Program-made: the position numbers and the translations under genes
In this document: positions 43,560 to 54,474 of the stretch, piece after piece
Numbering within the stretch: position 1 is the stretch's first letter
How the letters are laid out: every line of letters starts with the position of its first letter
Origin: Streptomyces sp. NBC_00461
GTDB lineage: Bacteria; Actinomycetota; Actinomycetes; Streptomycetales; Streptomycetaceae
Direction: 5' to 3'
Length of the DNA stretch: 64,000 bases
Assembly: GCF_036013935.1 (NCBI RefSeq)
Contig: NZ_CP107902.1
Location: forward strand, 2,513,001 to 2,577,000
The notes under the pieces: model-generated
The model's input: the letters and a program-made list of their open reading frames with translations, nothing else
Told to the model about the DNA's origin: nothing
Database searches by the model: none

Positions 43560-43651
43560 CGGTTGACTGTTCAAGCGGTTGACCTTCGGTTAAAACCGAT
43601 GGTCACTGCGATGGTATCCGGAGGAAGGCTTAGGCCTCACATCCGGTTGAC
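43560..43651 (-). promoter_or_regulatory. CGGTTGAC repeats and palindrome upstream of trpC
   Basis: CGGTTGAC occurs at 43560-43567, 43576-43583 and 43644-43651, plus CGGTTAA at 43587-43593. The last overlaps the perfect palindrome TCGGTTAAAACCGA (43586-43599). The cluster starts 21 bp ahead of the trpC start and could bind a regulator of the trp operon; this is inference. Confidence 0.5.
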
Positions 43652-43684
43652 GCCACTCCCTCTACCTGGACTTTCACCCATTGA

Positions 43685-44134
43685 TCAAGGATGCAGCCAG
43701 CCACCGAACGGCGAGTTCCGGACAACCGTGAAGACCAGCAGCAACGTCCCCAGCGTCCACAGGTGCACCCGCCCGAGGTCGAGGCGCAGCGGCCGTCCGC
43801 GCACCGAGCGCACCACCCATACGGTCCACAGCGCGGCGACGCCCAGATAGCCGATCACGGCCAGGGCGTTGTCCTGGAGTGCGGCCAGGAAGTCCCCGTG
43901 GACGAACGAGTAGGCGCTGCGCAGGCCGCCGCAGCCGGGGCAGTAGACGCCGGTGAACCGGTAGAGCGGGCAGACGGGGTAGTGGCCGGGCTGGTTGGGG
44001 TCCACGGTGCCCACGTAGGCGAAGGCCCCGGCGACGGCCGCGAGCACCCCGGCGGGGACGGCCAGTCTCGCCGCCACCGTCGAAGGGACGCCGGACGGCG
44101 TCACAGGCTGGCCCTCGGCGTTCACACCTCGCAT
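43685..44134 (-). CDS. DUF2752 family membrane protein
   Basis: The 149-residue protein has the DUF2752 motif CPLYRFTGVYCPGCGGLRSAY, with a CPGC pair, between two of three predicted membrane segments. The family function is unknown; the cysteine pair could bind metal or be redox active. ATG 44134 has a G-run upstream (GGGGGGAC). It lies 145 bp upstream of trpC on the same strand and downstream of the HGxxPAAW gene, a position I recall being conserved in Streptomyces. Confidence 0.85.
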   Translation of the reverse strand: MRGVNAEGQPVTPSGVPSTVAARLAVPAGVLAAVAGAFAYVGTVDPNQPGHYPVCPLYRFTGVYCPGCGGLRSAYSFVHGDFLAALQDNALAVIGYLGVAALWTVWVVRSVRGRPLRLDLGRVHLWTLGTLLLVFTVVRNSPFGGWLHP

Positions 44135-44163
44135 TGTCCCCCCGATCGCACGCCACGCACGCG

Positions 44164-44196
44164 TGAGGGGCGATCCGGCCACCGGATCGCCCCTCA
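44164..44196. terminator. Terminator between the HGxxPAAW gene and the DUF2752 gene
   Basis: TGAGGGGCGATCCGG (44164-44178) pairs perfectly with 44182-44196 around CCA. It is 15 bp beyond the upstream stop codon. Confidence 0.8.
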
Positions 44197-44210
44197 TCAG
44201 TCGTACGCGC

Positions 44211-44465
44211 TCAGCTCTTGGCGTGCGCCGCCTGGCTCTGCGCCAGCGCGTCCTGGAACGTCTCGTGCGCGTCCTTCTCCTGGCCGAGGCCCATCGCGCT
44301 CATGATCCAGCCGACGATGCCGCCGACGACCACGATCGCCATGCCGGCCCAGAAGCCCACGGGCTCGGCCATCACCATGAAGGCACCCGAGACGCAGAAA
44401 CCGATGAAGGCGATCGTGACACCGGTCCAGGCGGCCGGGGTGTGACCGTGGCTGCTGCCCGCCAT
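44211..44465 (-). CDS. HGxxPAAW-type small membrane protein
   Basis: The 84-residue protein begins MAGSSHGHTPAAW, giving the HGxxPAAW motif. It then has two membrane segments (VTIAFIGFCVSGAFMVMAEP and AGMAIVVVGGIVGWIMSAMG) and a short polar tail. The function is unknown. GAGGAG lies upstream of ATG 44465. It is placed between the Trp-associated membrane protein and the DUF2752 gene. Confidence 0.9.
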   Translation of the reverse strand: MAGSSHGHTPAAWTGVTIAFIGFCVSGAFMVMAEPVGFWAGMAIVVVGGIVGWIMSAMGLGQEKDAHETFQDALAQSQAAHAKS

Positions 44466-44587
44466 GACTTGCTCCTCGTTGCTGTGTACGTGTGTGAGCC
44501 GGACGCTCAACGGACATTGTCCCGCACGCGTACGCGTGCGCTGCTCGGGGGTCGCCCCTCGCGCGTCGGCGCCCCTAGAGGTGGTAC

Positions 44588-45229
44588 CTACGCGCTGGTG
44601 GGGTCCTCGCCGCGGTCGAGTGCCTTCCAGATGTCCTCGGGGCGGTCGGGGTCGACGGCCGCGGCCCTGCGGCGGGTTTTGGGGGCGCCTCCGCGTTCGT
44701 AGCGGCCGGACATCGCGGGCCACTGGCGGCCGTAGCGCAGGGCGAGCAGGCCGGCGACGAGGAGCAGGGCGCCGCCCGCGGCCGCGACGTACGGCCAGGC
44801 GGTGTGGCTCAGGGCGTGCACGGTGGCCGAGGTGTCGCCCGCGGCCTGCGCGGCCTTCTCGTCCAGCGCGGAACTGTCGGAGACGCCCAGCAGGGCGGCG
44901 GCGACGGTACCGGCGCCGGAGAGCGCGAGCAGGGCCGAGACCAGCAGTCGTCCGGCCCTGCGGACGGCGAAGACGGCGACGAGCGCGGCGAGGCCCACTA
45001 TGGCGAGCGCCGCGGGGACGCCGGTGACGTCGCTGCCCTTGGCGGCCAGGGAGAAGGGCGCGCCGGCCACCGTCGCGGTCCCCTCGGACCAGCGCTGACG
45101 GGTGGCCAGCAGCGCCACGGCCGCGCCGAGCGCACCGCACAGCAGGGCAAGGGCGAGACTCCGGCGGCCGGCCCGGGAGGGGCCGTCGGCTTCGGAACGG
45201 GGGTGAGGAGCAGCAGTCACGTACTCCAC
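44588..45229 (-). CDS. Trp biosynthesis-associated membrane protein (TIGR02234-like)
   Basis: The 213-residue protein has four hydrophobic segments (LALALLCGALGAAVALLA, AALAIVGLAALVAVFAV, LLVSALLALSGAGTVAAALL, YVAAAGGALLLVAGLLAL) and a polar tail ending DIWKALDRGEDPTSA. It fits the family of membrane proteins found next to trpE in actinobacteria, whose role is unknown. GTG 45229 is used; GTG 45220 is an equally possible start. A terminator separates it from trpE. Confidence 0.82.
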   Translation of the reverse strand: MEYVTAAPHPRSEADGPSRAGRRSLALALLCGALGAAVALLATRQRWSEGTATVAGAPFSLAAKGSDVTGVPAALAIVGLAALVAVFAVRRAGRLLVSALLALSGAGTVAAALLGVSDSSALDEKAAQAAGDTSATVHALSHTAWPYVAAAGGALLLVAGLLALRYGRQWPAMSGRYERGGAPKTRRRAAAVDPDRPEDIWKALDRGEDPTSA

Positions 45230-45237
45230 TATCGCCC

Positions 45238-45267
45238 GAACCCCGGGTGAACCGTCACCCGGGGTTC
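45238..45267. terminator. Terminator after trpE
   Basis: GAACCCCGGGTGA (45238-45250) pairs perfectly with TCACCCGGGGTTC (45255-45267) around ACCG, 34 bp beyond the trpE stop. Confidence 0.8.
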
Positions 45268-45301
45268 ACGTGAGAAGCACCCCACTGCGCGGGAATGTGC
45301 C

Positions 45302-46789
<1,488 letters not shown>

Positions 46790-46800
46790 GGCGGCTGACC

Positions 46801-47193
46801 TTACTGATCCTGCGCCGGTACGCCGGAATCGGCGTCCTTGAGGAGCACGTCGACGTCGAAACAGGTGCGCGCGCCTGTGTGGCAGGCGGCGCCCACCTGG
46901 TCGACCTTGACCAGCACGGTGTCCGCGTCGCAGTCCAGCGCGACGGACTTGACCCACTGGAAGTGGCCGGAGGTGTCGCCCTTGACCCAGTACTCCCCGC
47001 GGCTGCGCGACCAGTAGGTGCAGCGGCCGGTGGTGAGGGTGCGGTGCAGCGCCTCGTCGTCCATCCAGCCGAGCATGAGCACCTCTCCGGTGTCGTACTG
47101 CTGGGCGATCGCTGGGACTAGCCCGTCGGCGCTGCGCTTGAGGCGCGCGGCGAGGTCCGGGGCGAGGCTGCTGGGCCGGGGCGTGCTGCTCAT
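46801..47193 (-). CDS. hisI: Phosphoribosyl-AMP cyclohydrolase
   Basis: The 130-residue enzyme opens the adenine ring of PR-AMP in histidine synthesis. Metal-binding motifs are [13 protein letters not shown] and [40 protein letters not shown] (in parts: GWMDDEAL and [17 protein letters not shown]) is conserved. It is the cyclohydrolase domain alone, so hisE is separate. Start ATG 47193 is used; ATG 47202 would add three residues, and neither has a clear Shine-Dalgarno. Confidence 0.95.
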   Translation of the reverse strand: MSSTPRPSSLAPDLAARLKRSADGLVPAIAQQYDTGEVLMLGWMDDEALHRTLTTGRCTYWSRSRGEYWVKGDTSGHFQWVKSVALDCDADTVLVKVDQVGAACHTGARTCFDVDVLLKDADSGVPAQDQ

Positions 47194-47277
47194 GGGTGCC
47201 ATTGTGCCGCGCGCCACTGACAGTGACGGAGGGGTGTCCACTGGGCGGACCCCCTGGGCAGTCGTAGGCTGGCTGGC

Positions 47278-47913
47278 ATGTCGACTTTCGCCAAGCGTGA
47301 ACGACTTCTCCTGGCCGACCTGTTGGAGGCCGAGGGCCCGGACGCCCCGACCCTCTGCACGGACTGGCAGACCCGTGATCTCGCCGCGCACGTGGTGGTG
47401 CGCGAGCGCCGCCCCGATGCCGCCGGCGGCATCCTGATCAAACCGCTCGCGCCGCGCCTGGAGCGGGTGATGGCCGAGTTCACCGCGAAGCCCTACGAGG
47501 AGCTGATTCAGCTGATCCGTACGGGTCCCCCGCGCTTCTCGCCCTTCCAGCTCAAGCAGGTCGACGAGATGTCGAACACGGTGGAGTTCTACGTCCACAC
47601 GGAGGACGTCCGCCGCGCGCAGCCGGACTGGACGCCGCGCGAGCTGGACCAGGTGTTCCAGGACACCCTGTGGTCCCGCCTGGAGCGCTCGGCCCGCCTC
47701 ATGGGCCGCAGCGCCCCGACGGGCCTGGTGCTGCGCCGCCCGGACGGGCAGACGGCGGTCGCCCACCGCGGGACACCGGTGGTGACGGTGACCGGCGAGC
47801 CGTCCGAACTGCTCCTGTTCTCCTACGGCCGGCAGAGCGCCGCCACGGTGGAACTGGACGGCGACAAGGACGCGGTCGCGAAGCTGCACGAGGCCAAGCA
47901 GCTGGGCATCTGA
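47278..47913 (+). CDS. TIGR03085-type protein, maleylpyruvate isomerase/DinB-like fold
   Basis: The 211-residue protein matches the actinobacterial TIGR03085 family: [44 protein letters not shown] (in parts), then [21 protein letters not shown] sequence ([16 protein letters not shown]). The [10 protein letters not shown] and EFYVHTED histidines could bind metal as in mycothiol-dependent isomerases. The exact reaction is unknown. It is divergent from hisI. Confidence 0.82.
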   Translation: MSTFAKRERLLLADLLEAEGPDAPTLCTDWQTRDLAAHVVVRERRPDAAGGILIKPLAPRLERVMAEFTAKPYEELIQLIRTGPPRFSPFQLKQVDEMSNTVEFYVHTEDVRRAQPDWTPRELDQVFQDTLWSRLERSARLMGRSAPTGLVLRRPDGQTAVAHRGTPVVTVTGEPSELLLFSYGRQSAATVELDGDKDAVAKLHEAKQLGI

Positions 47914-47937
47914 CGGCTCGCGATCGACCGAGGTGAC

Positions 47938-47978
47938 GCGCGCCGAGAGCTGAAGCCCGACCAGGCTCCTCGGCGCGC
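47938..47978. terminator. Hairpin downstream of the TIGR03085-type gene
   Basis: GCGCGCCGAG (47938-47947) pairs with CTCGGCGCGC (47969-47978) across a 21-nt loop, 25 bp past the stop. It lies between convergent genes. Confidence 0.55.
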
Positions 47979-48098
47979 CACACGTCCCGGACACCCCAGG
48001 CACCCACCACGCCGGCCCCGACCACCCGCGAGCCGCCGCGATCAAGGCCGCCCGCCTCCACCGAAGGAAGCCCGCCCGCCACCACCGAACGCCCGAGA

Positions 48099-49349
48099 TC
48101 AGCCCGGCAACTCAGCGCGTCGCAGGTCCCGTACACCCAGCGCGACCACGCCGCCCAGACCACACACCACGGCGCTCACGACGAAGACCGGGCCGGTGCC
48201 CCAGGCGCCGATCGCGGCTGCGGACAGCGGCATGCTGAGGGGGGTCAGTCCGAGGCTGACCAGGCTGGAGACGGCGGTCACGCGGCCGAGGAAGGCGGGG
48301 TCGGCCTGGGTCTGCAGGAGGGCACCGCACATGGCGCCGCTGAGCCCGGCGAGCAGTCCGACGGCGAGCGCGACGGCCACGGCCGCGAGGAGGGTCGGTA
48401 CGAAGGCCAGCGCGGCGATGGCGACCGCCCCGGCCAGGAGCGCGTACCCGGACACCTGTCCGGCGTGCGGCAGCCGGCCCCGCACGGCCAGCAGCAGCGA
48501 GACGAGCCCCGCGCCCACGCCGAACCCGGCCAGCACCCAGCCCATCCCGGACGCCCCCCAGCCGCGCTCGTCCGCGAGCAGGGTCAGGCCCACGTTGAGC
48601 GGCCCGACGAACCCGAAGTCCCCCAGGGCGATCGCCAGCACCAACGGGGCCAGGACGCGGTGGCGGCGGATGTACCGCAGCCCGGCCAGCAGGTCGGCCC
48701 AGGCGGTCCGGTCCCGCCCGGCCACCGTGTCGTCCGCCGGCAGCTCCCGCATCCGTACGCAGACCAGCAGCGGCACGGACACCGCGATCAGCAGCCCGGC
48801 GAGCCCGAACGCGGCCGCGGCCCCGCCCACCGCCACACCGAGACCGCCGAGCGGGGCGCCGACGATGACGGCGCACCGGTACGCGAGACCCCGCATGCCC
48901 TGGACGCGGGCCAGCTGGCCCGGCTCGGTGATGCGCGCGGGCAGCGCACCCACCGCGGGTACGAACACGGCGTCCACCGTGCCGAAGACCAGGGCGAGCA
49001 CGGCCAGCAGCCACAGGCCCGGGCCGGTGAGCAACAGCAGCCCCGCCACCGCGAGCACGGACGCGCAGCGCACCGCGTCGCTGCCGATGACGACACGGCG
49101 CGGCCCGAACCGGTCGGCGACCACTCCCCCGCCCAGCATCAGTACCGCGCGCGGCAGCGCGCTGACCGACATCACCAGACCGGCCTGGGTGGCGGAACCG
49201 GCCTGCACGGCGGCCCAGGACAGGGCGACGTAGTAGACGCCGTCGCCGGCCATCGACGACGCGTAGGCGCCGAGCCAGCGCAGGACGTTGGGGTCGCGAT
49301 GGGCCGGCCGGTCGTCCAGGCCGCCCCGGGGCGCGAGTGTGGTGGTCAC
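48099..49349 (-). CDS. MFS transporter (drug/metabolite efflux type)
   Basis: The 416-residue membrane protein has about twelve hydrophobic segments and an early [16 protein letters not shown] loop, the MFS motif A region. It resembles the enterobactin exporter/MFS_3 type. The gene is 14 bp downstream of an ArsR-family regulator on the same strand and is probably controlled by it. The substrate is not deducible. GTG 49349 is chosen. Confidence 0.88.
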   Translation of the reverse strand: MTTTLAPRGGLDDRPAHRDPNVLRWLGAYASSMAGDGVYYVALSWAAVQAGSATQAGLVMSVSALPRAVLMLGGGVVADRFGPRRVVIGSDAVRCASVLAVAGLLLLTGPGLWLLAVLALVFGTVDAVFVPAVGALPARITEPGQLARVQGMRGLAYRCAVIVGAPLGGLGVAVGGAAAAFGLAGLLIAVSVPLLVCVRMRELPADDTVAGRDRTAWADLLAGLRYIRRHRVLAPLVLAIALGDFGFVGPLNVGLTLLADERGWGASGMGWVLAGFGVGAGLVSLLLAVRGRLPHAGQVSGYALLAGAVAIAALAFVPTLLAAVAVALAVGLLAGLSGAMCGALLQTQADPAFLGRVTAVSSLVSLGLTPLSMPLSAAAIGAWGTGPVFVVSAVVCGLGGVVALGVRDLRRAELPG

Positions 49350-49363
49350 GGCGGACCGTCCTC

Positions 49364-49954
49364 TCAGACGCGGAAGGGGAAGCCGTACGTGTGCACCGCG
49401 ACGTTCTCGCGGCCCTCGGTGTCGCCCGCGGCCACGGCGGCGCGGCCGTGCTCCTCGTAGCGGCGGACGAGGTCGTTCATCTCCTTGGCCAGCTCGGCCA
49501 GTTCGTCCGGGGTGAGCCGCAGCAGCCACTCGGAGGAGTCGGACGCCGCCGTCCACGCGTCGCCCCAGTGGGCGCGCTCGTCGAGGTGGCGTCGGTACAT
49601 GTCGGCGCGCTGCTCGAAGAAGAGGCGGCTGGCCGCGGTGTGCGCGGCGGCCTTCTCGGGCGCGTCCCGGAAGTCCTCTTCGTGGACGCTCACGCCGTCC
49701 GAGGCAGGCTGCCACCATCGCTCCCGCCCGTCCCCGCTGCGCGCCTCGGCCTCCTCGATGAGCCCGTGCACGGCCAGCTTGCGCAGGTGGTAGCTGACGA
49801 GCGAGACGGCCTCGTCGACCTGCTCGGCGAGCTGTGAGGCGGTCGCCGCCCGCGCGATGATCAGCAGTCGGTACAGCTGCGCCCGCAGGGGGTGGGCGAG
49901 GGCCTTGAGCGTGCCCACGTCCGTGATCCGGCGGTCTCTGTCCCTCTCAGGCAT
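49364..49954 (-). CDS. ArsR-family (HTH_20 type) transcriptional regulator
   Basis: The 196-residue protein has an N-terminal winged helix (VGTLKALAHPLRAQLYRLLI, ATASQLAEQVDEAVSLVSYHLRKLAVHGLIEEA in parts) and a helical C-terminal part with LTPDELAELAKEMNDLVRRY. No ArsR metal-site cysteines are seen, so it is likely of the drug or stress type. ATG 49954 is preceded by a G-run. A 24-bp inverted repeat with TTGCGCAA in each arm starts 13 bp upstream, a good autoregulatory operator candidate. It is coupled to an MFS exporter. Confidence 0.88.
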   Translation of the reverse strand: MPERDRDRRITDVGTLKALAHPLRAQLYRLLIIARAATASQLAEQVDEAVSLVSYHLRKLAVHGLIEEAEARSGDGRERWWQPASDGVSVHEEDFRDAPEKAAAHTAASRLFFEQRADMYRRHLDERAHWGDAWTAASDSSEWLLRLTPDELAELAKEMNDLVRRYEEHGRAAVAAGDTEGRENVAVHTYGFPFRV

Positions 49955-49966
49955 GCCCCCCAGGCT

Positions 49967-50020
49967 AGAAACGAAAGAAAAGTTGCGCAATCTATTTTGC
50001 GCAACTTCTCTTTCGTTTCT
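49967..50020. promoter_or_regulatory. 24-bp inverted repeat, ArsR operator candidate
   Basis: Arms 49967-49990 and 49997-50020 match at 23 of 24 positions around TCTATT, and each contains TTGCGCAA. The region is unusually AT-rich for the window. It lies just upstream of the ArsR/MFS operon and 45 bp after the hisF stop, so it may also act as the his operon terminator. Confidence 0.75.
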
Positions 50021-50064
50021 GCCGGAGTGGTGTCTCTCCGAGGGTGATGTCTCCGAGGCCGATG

Positions 50065-50820
50065 TCAGCGGACGGGGTGTCCCGCGGCCTTCAGCTCCTG
50101 CTTCACTTCCCCGATCCGCAGATCACCGAAGTGGAACACCGACGCCGCCAGCACCGCGTCCGCGCCCGCCGCGACGGCCGGCGGGAAGTGCGCGAGCTTG
50201 CCGGCGCCTCCCGAGGCGATCACCGGAACGGTCACGTGCCTGCGGACCGCCGCGATCATCTCCAGGTCGTAGCCGTCCTTCGTGCCGTCCGCGTCCATCG
50301 AGTTGAGCAGGATCTCGCCCGCGCCCAGCTCCGCGGCCCGGTGGGCCCACTCGACGGCGTCGATGCCGGTGCCCTTGCGGCCGCCGTGGGTGGTGACCTC
50401 GAAGGACCCGCTCCCGGTCCTGCGCGCGTCCACCGACAGGACCAGCACCTGCCGCCCGAAGCGCTCCGCGATCTCGCGGATCAGCTCCGGGCGGGTGATC
50501 GCGGCGGTGTTGACTCCGACCTTGTCGGCGCCGGCCCGCAGCAGCCTGTCGACGTCCTCGGCGGTGCGCACACCACCGCCGACGGTCAGTGGGATGAACA
50601 CCTGCTCGGCGGTGCGGCGCACCACGTCGTACGTCGTCTCGCGGTTGCCCGACGAGGCGGTGATGTCCAGGAACGTCAGCTCGTCGGCGCCCTCGGCGTC
50701 GTACACCTTGGCCATCTCGACGGGGTCGCCGGCGTCGCGCAGGTTCTGGAAGTTGACGCCCTTGACGACCCGGCCGTTGTCCACGTCCAGGCAGGGGATG
50801 ACTCGCACCGCCAGGGTCAT
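50065..50820 (-). CDS. hisF: Imidazole glycerol phosphate synthase cyclase subunit
   Basis: The 251-residue barrel has the catalytic Asp in [17 protein letters not shown] and the second in [25 protein letters not shown] and [11 protein letters not shown] bind phosphate. With HisH it makes IGP and AICAR. Its start overlaps the ridA stop (ATGA). It is the last his gene of the operon. Confidence 0.97.
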   Translation of the reverse strand: MTLAVRVIPCLDVDNGRVVKGVNFQNLRDAGDPVEMAKVYDAEGADELTFLDITASSGNRETTYDVVRRTAEQVFIPLTVGGGVRTAEDVDRLLRAGADKVGVNTAAITRPELIREIAERFGRQVLVLSVDARRTGSGSFEVTTHGGRKGTGIDAVEWAHRAAELGAGEILLNSMDADGTKDGYDLEMIAAVRRHVTVPVIASGGAGKLAHFPPAVAAGADAVLAASVFHFGDLRIGEVKQELKAAGHPVR

Positions 50821-51212
50821 GCGGAACCCCCTCGGAACGCCTCCACCTCGACCTCGACGACCAGGCTGGGGTCCACGAAACCGGAGACGATGATCATTGA
50901 TGCAGCGGGCCGGACGGTGTCGAACAGCTCCTTGTGAGCACGCCCGACCTCCTCCACGTCCCGGGCGTGCGTGATGTACATGCGCGTGCGCACCACGTCG
51001 TCACGGCCGAGGCCCACTTGCCCGAGCGCCGTCAGCGCGACGGTGAAGGCGTTGACCGCCTGCTCGTACGGGCCGCCTCCGGCGATCTCGCCGTCCACTA
51101 TGGACGTGCAGCCGGAGACCAGCACCAGGCCGTTCGGCAGCTCGACCGCGCGGGAGTAGCCGAAGGCGTCCTCCCAGGGGGCACCCGTCCTCACCCGACG
51201 TACCTCACTCAC
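50817..51212 (-). CDS. RidA/YjgF family protein inside the his operon
   Basis: The 131-residue protein has the RidA segments [43 protein letters not shown] and [14 protein letters not shown]. RidA proteins hydrolyse reactive enamine/imine intermediates such as those from PLP enzymes. The conserved Arg in VVRTRMYIT (ligand carboxylate contact) is present. It overlaps priA (GTGA) and hisF (ATGA). A damage-control role in amino-acid synthesis is plausible; the substrate is unknown. Confidence 0.9.
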   Translation of the reverse strand: MSEVRRVRTGAPWEDAFGYSRAVELPNGLVLVSGCTSIVDGEIAGGGPYEQAVNAFTVALTALGQVGLGRDDVVRTRMYITHARDVEEVGRAHKELFDTVRPAASMIIVSGFVDPSLVVEVEVEAFRGGSA

Positions 51213-51934
51213 TGGGCCACCGCCTCCAAGGCCTCTTCCAGGGTGAACGCCTTCGCGTACAGGGCCTTCCCGACGATGGAGCCCTCGACACCGAGGGGTA
51301 CCAGCTCGGCGATGGCGCGGAGGTCGTCGAGGGACGACACGCCGCCGGACGCCACGACCGGGCGGTCGGTCGCCGCGCAGACGTTCTTCAGGAGCTCCAG
51401 GTTGGGGCCCTGCAGGGTGCCGTCCTTGGCGATGTCCGTGACGACGTACCGCGCGCAGCCCTCCGTGTCGAGGCGCTCCAGCGTCTCGAAGAGGTCGCCG
51501 CCGTCGCGGGTCCAGCCGCGGCCGCGGAGCGTGGTGCCCCGTACGTCGAGACCGACGGCGATCTTGTCGCCGTGCTCGGCGATGACCTTGGCGACCCAGT
51601 CCGGAGTCTCCAGGGCGGCCGTGCCGAGGTTCACCCGGGTGCAGCCGGTGGCGAGGGCGGCGGCGAGGGTGTCGTCGTCGCGGATGCCGCCGGACAGCTC
51701 CACCTTGATGTCCATCGCCTTCGCGACCTCGGCGATCAGCGCGCGGTTGTCACCCGTGCCGAACGCGGCGTCCAGGTCGACCAGGTGCAGCCACTCGGCG
51801 CCCGACCGCTGCCAGGCGAGGGCCGCCTCCAGAGGGGAGCCGTACGAGGTCTCCGTGCCGGACTCGCCGTGCACGAGGCGGACGGCCTGGCCGTCGCGGA
51901 CGTCGACGGCGGGGAGGAGTTCGAGCTTGGCCAT
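51209..51934 (-). CDS. priA: Bifunctional HisA/TrpF isomerase PriA
   Basis: The 241-residue barrel starts [28 protein letters not shown] (in parts), with the N-terminal catalytic Asp in AVDVRDG and the C-terminal Asp in [11 protein letters not shown]. In Streptomyces and mycobacteria, PriA does both ProFAR isomerisation (HisA) and PRA isomerisation (TrpF). The window trp genes lack trpF, which fits. It begins 3 bp after the hisH stop. Confidence 0.95.
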   Translation of the reverse strand: MAKLELLPAVDVRDGQAVRLVHGESGTETSYGSPLEAALAWQRSGAEWLHLVDLDAAFGTGDNRALIAEVAKAMDIKVELSGGIRDDDTLAAALATGCTRVNLGTAALETPDWVAKVIAEHGDKIAVGLDVRGTTLRGRGWTRDGGDLFETLERLDTEGCARYVVTDIAKDGTLQGPNLELLKNVCAATDRPVVASGGVSSLDDLRAIAELVPLGVEGSIVGKALYAKAFTLEEALEAVAQ

Positions 51935-51937
51935 GGT

Positions 51938-52582
51938 CTACAGGGTTCCGATCCAGTTGGTGAGCAGCTGCGCTCCGGCGTCGCCGGACTTCTCGGGGTG
52001 GAACTGGGTGGCCCACAGGGCGCCGTTCTCGACGGCGGCCACGAACGGCTTGCCGTGCGTCGCCCAGGTCACCCTGGGGGCGCGCATCGCCGGGTTGAGC
52101 ACTTCGAGGGACCAGTCGTGAACGGCGTAGGAGTGCACGAAGTAGAAGCGCGCGTCCGCGTCCAGGCCGGCGAACAGCTCGGAGTCGGCCGGTGCCTCGA
52201 CGGTGTTCCAGCCCATGTGGGGCACGATCTCGGCCTGCAGCGGCTCGACCGAGCCGGGCCACTCGTCGAGGCCCTCGGTCTCCACGCCGTGCTCGATGCC
52301 GCGCGCGAAGAGGATCTGCATGCCGACGCAGATGCCCATGACCGGACGGCCGCCCGACAGCCGGCGGTCGACGATCCAGTCGCCGCGCGCCTCCTTCAGG
52401 CCCTGCATACAGGCGGCGAAGGCGCCGACGCCCGGCACGAGCAGGCCGTCGGCGTTCATGGCCGTGTCGAAGTCACGTGTGATCTCGACGTCGGCTCCGG
52501 TACGGGCGAGGGCACGCTCGGCGGAGCGGACGTTCCCGAAGCCGTAGTCGAAGACGACGACCTTCTTCGAAGCCGCGCTCAA
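51938..52582 (-). CDS. hisH: Imidazole glycerol phosphate synthase glutaminase subunit
   Basis: The 214-residue class I amidotransferase has the nucleophile Cys in [12 protein letters not shown] and the His-Glu pair in [11 protein letters not shown]. Start TTG 52582 is chosen: GGAGG is seven bases upstream, it overlaps the stop of the small membrane ORF, and the resulting N-terminus [16 protein letters not shown] fits the family. GTG 52588 is possible but too close to the Shine-Dalgarno. Confidence 0.94.
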   Translation of the reverse strand: MSAASKKVVVFDYGFGNVRSAERALARTGADVEITRDFDTAMNADGLLVPGVGAFAACMQGLKEARGDWIVDRRLSGGRPVMGICVGMQILFARGIEHGVETEGLDEWPGSVEPLQAEIVPHMGWNTVEAPADSELFAGLDADARFYFVHSYAVHDWSLEVLNPAMRAPRVTWATHGKPFVAAVENGALWATQFHPEKSGDAGAQLLTNWIGTL

Positions 52583-52743
52583 TTCCACACCTCCAACCTC
52601 AGCACGCCCGCGAGCAGGCACATCCCGGCACTGATGGAGAGCAGCACGATGAGGCTCTTCGGCATCTGCTGCTTGGCGAAGGAGATGATGCCGCCGACCA
52701 GGAAGAGGCCGACGACGATCAGGATGGTCGACAGTCCGTTCAT
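52579..52743 (-). CDS. Small membrane protein between hisB and hisH
   Basis: A 54-residue protein is encoded by ATG 52743 to TGA 52579. It begins [20 protein letters not shown] and has two hydrophobic segments, the second being [18 protein letters not shown], separated by [10 protein letters not shown]. The ATG is 4 bp after the hisB stop, and the stop overlaps the hisH TTG. This spacing supports real translation. The function is unknown. Confidence 0.75.
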   Translation of the reverse strand: MNGLSTILIVVGLFLVGGIISFAKQQMPKSLIVLLSISAGMCLLAGVLRLEVWN

Positions 52744-52747
52744 GGTT

Positions 52748-53341
52748 TTACAGCGCGCCCTTCGTGGACGGGAGGATGCCGGCCGCGCGCGGGTCGCGCT
52801 CGGAGGCGTAGCGCAGGGCCCGCGCGAGCGCCTTGAACTGGCACTCGACGATGTGGTGCGCGTTGCGTCCGTAGGGCACGTGCACGTGCAGTGCGATCTG
52901 CGCCTGGGCGACGAAGGACTCCAGGATGTGCCGGGTCATCGTCGTGTCGTACTCGCCGATCATCGGCGCCATCTTCTCGGGCTCGGTGTGCACGAGGTAC
53001 GGGCGGCCGCTCAGGTCCACCGTCACCTGGGCGAGGGACTCGTCCAGCGGGACCGTGCAGTTGCCGAAGCGGTAGATCCCGACCTTGTCGCCGAGGGCCT
53101 GCTTGAAGGCGGCGCCGAGCGCGAGGGCACTGTCCTCGATGGTGTGGTGCGAGTCGATGTGCAGGTCGCCCTCGGTCTTCACGGTCAGGTCGAACAGACC
53201 GTGCCGGCCGAGCTGGTCGAGCATGTGGTCGTAGAAGCCGACGCCTGTCGACACGTCGACCTTGCCGCTGCCGTCGAGATCGATCTCGACGAGCACCGAC
53301 GTCTCCTTCGTCACCCGTTCCACACGTCCAACGCGGCTCAT
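52748..53341 (-). CDS. hisB: Imidazoleglycerol-phosphate dehydratase
   Basis: The 197-residue monofunctional enzyme has the metal-binding motifs [25 protein letters not shown] and [19 protein letters not shown]. It dehydrates IGP to imidazole acetol phosphate. Its ATG overlaps the hisC stop (ATGA). Mn-type binding histidines are all present. Confidence 0.97.
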   Translation of the reverse strand: MSRVGRVERVTKETSVLVEIDLDGSGKVDVSTGVGFYDHMLDQLGRHGLFDLTVKTEGDLHIDSHHTIEDSALALGAAFKQALGDKVGIYRFGNCTVPLDESLAQVTVDLSGRPYLVHTEPEKMAPMIGEYDTTMTRHILESFVAQAQIALHVHVPYGRNAHHIVECQFKALARALRYASERDPRAAGILPSTKGAL

Positions 53342-54474
53342 GCGCTCTGCTCCTTAGGGGGTGTGGGGGTGCCCCCCACAAAGCTCACCAGTTCACGGAC
53401 CGCGTCGAGGAACGCGTCGTTCTCTTCGGGGGTGCCGGCGGACACCCGCAGCCATCCGGGTACGCCGTTGTCCCGGACCAGGACGCCCCGGTCGAGGATC
53501 TGCTGCCAGACCGTGTGCGAGTCCTCGAACCGGCCGAACTGCACGAAGTTCGCGTCGGACTCGACGACTTCGTAACCGGCCGCGCGCAGCTCGCTCACCA
53601 GCCGGTCCCGCTCCGCCTTCAACTGCTCGACGTACTTCAGCAGCGTGTCGGTGTGCTCCAGGGCGGCCAGCGCGGTCGCCTGGGTGACGGCCGACAGGTG
53701 GTACGGCAGTCGTACGAGCTGGACGGCGTCGACGACGGCCGGGTGCGCGGCGAGGTAGCCGAGGCGCAGTCCGGCCGCGCCGAAGGCCTTCGACATCGTC
53801 CGGGAGACGACGAGATTCGGCCGACCTTCGATGAGCGGCAGCAGCGAGTCGCCGTGGCTGAACTCGATGTACGCCTCGTCCACGATCACCATCGACGGCT
53901 TCGCCGCCTGCGCGGCCTCGTACAGCGCGAGGACCGTCTCGCGCGGGACCGCGTTGCCCGTGGGGTTGTTGGGGGTGGTGACGAAGACGACGTCCGGCTT
54001 GTTCTCGGCGATCCACCGCTCGGCGGCCGGGAGGTCGATCGTGAAGTCCTCGGTGCGCGGCCCCGAGATCCAGCCGGTGCCCGTGCCGCGCGCGATGAGC
54101 CCGTGCATCGAGTACGACGGCTCGAAGCCGATGGCGGTGCGACCCGGTCCGCCGAAGGTCTGCAGCAGCTGCTGGATGACCTCGTTGGAGCCGTTGGCCG
54201 CCCAGACGTTGGCCAGGCCGACCTCGTGACCCGACGTGTCCGTCAGATACCTCGCGAGCTGGGTGCGCAGCTCCACGGCGTCCCGGTCCGGGTAGCGGTT
54301 GAGGTCCCGGGCCGCCTCACGGACGCGCTCGGCGATGCGTTCGACCAGCGGCTCGGGCAGCCGGTACGGGTTCTCGTTGGTGTTCAGCCGTACGGGGACG
54401 TCCAACTGGGGCGCGCCGTAAGGGGACTTGCCGCGCAGCTCGTCCCGTACGGGGAGATCATCGATGCCAGTCAC
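53338..54474 (-). CDS. hisC: Histidinol-phosphate aminotransferase
   Basis: The 378-residue PLP aminotransferase has LNTNENPY near the N-terminus, [25 protein letters not shown] and the Schiff-base Lys in [17 protein letters not shown]. It takes amino groups from glutamate. GTG 54474 overlaps the hisD stop (GTGA); upstream extensions overlap hisD. Confidence 0.97.
   Translation of the reverse strand: MTGIDDLPVRDELRGKSPYGAPQLDVPVRLNTNENPYRLPEPLVERIAERVREAARDLNRYPDRDAVELRTQLARYLTDTSGHEVGLANVWAANGSNEVIQQLLQTFGGPGRTAIGFEPSYSMHGLIARGTGTGWISGPRTEDFTIDLPAAERWIAENKPDVVFVTTPNNPTGNAVPRETVLALYEAAQAAKPSMVIVDEAYIEFSHGDSLLPLIEGRPNLVVSRTMSKAFGAAGLRLGYLAAHPAVVDAVQLVRLPYHLSAVTQATALAALEHTDTLLKYVEQLKAERDRLVSELRAAGYEVVESDANFVQFGRFEDSHTVWQQILDRGVLVRDNGVPGWLRVSAGTPEENDAFLDAVRELVSFVGGTPTPPKEQSA

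Noticed and set aside
45230..45301. Attenuator with Trp codons between trpE and the membrane protein gene
   Set aside because: The perfect stem is downstream of trpE on its strand and no Trp-rich leader peptide is present, so it is a terminator.
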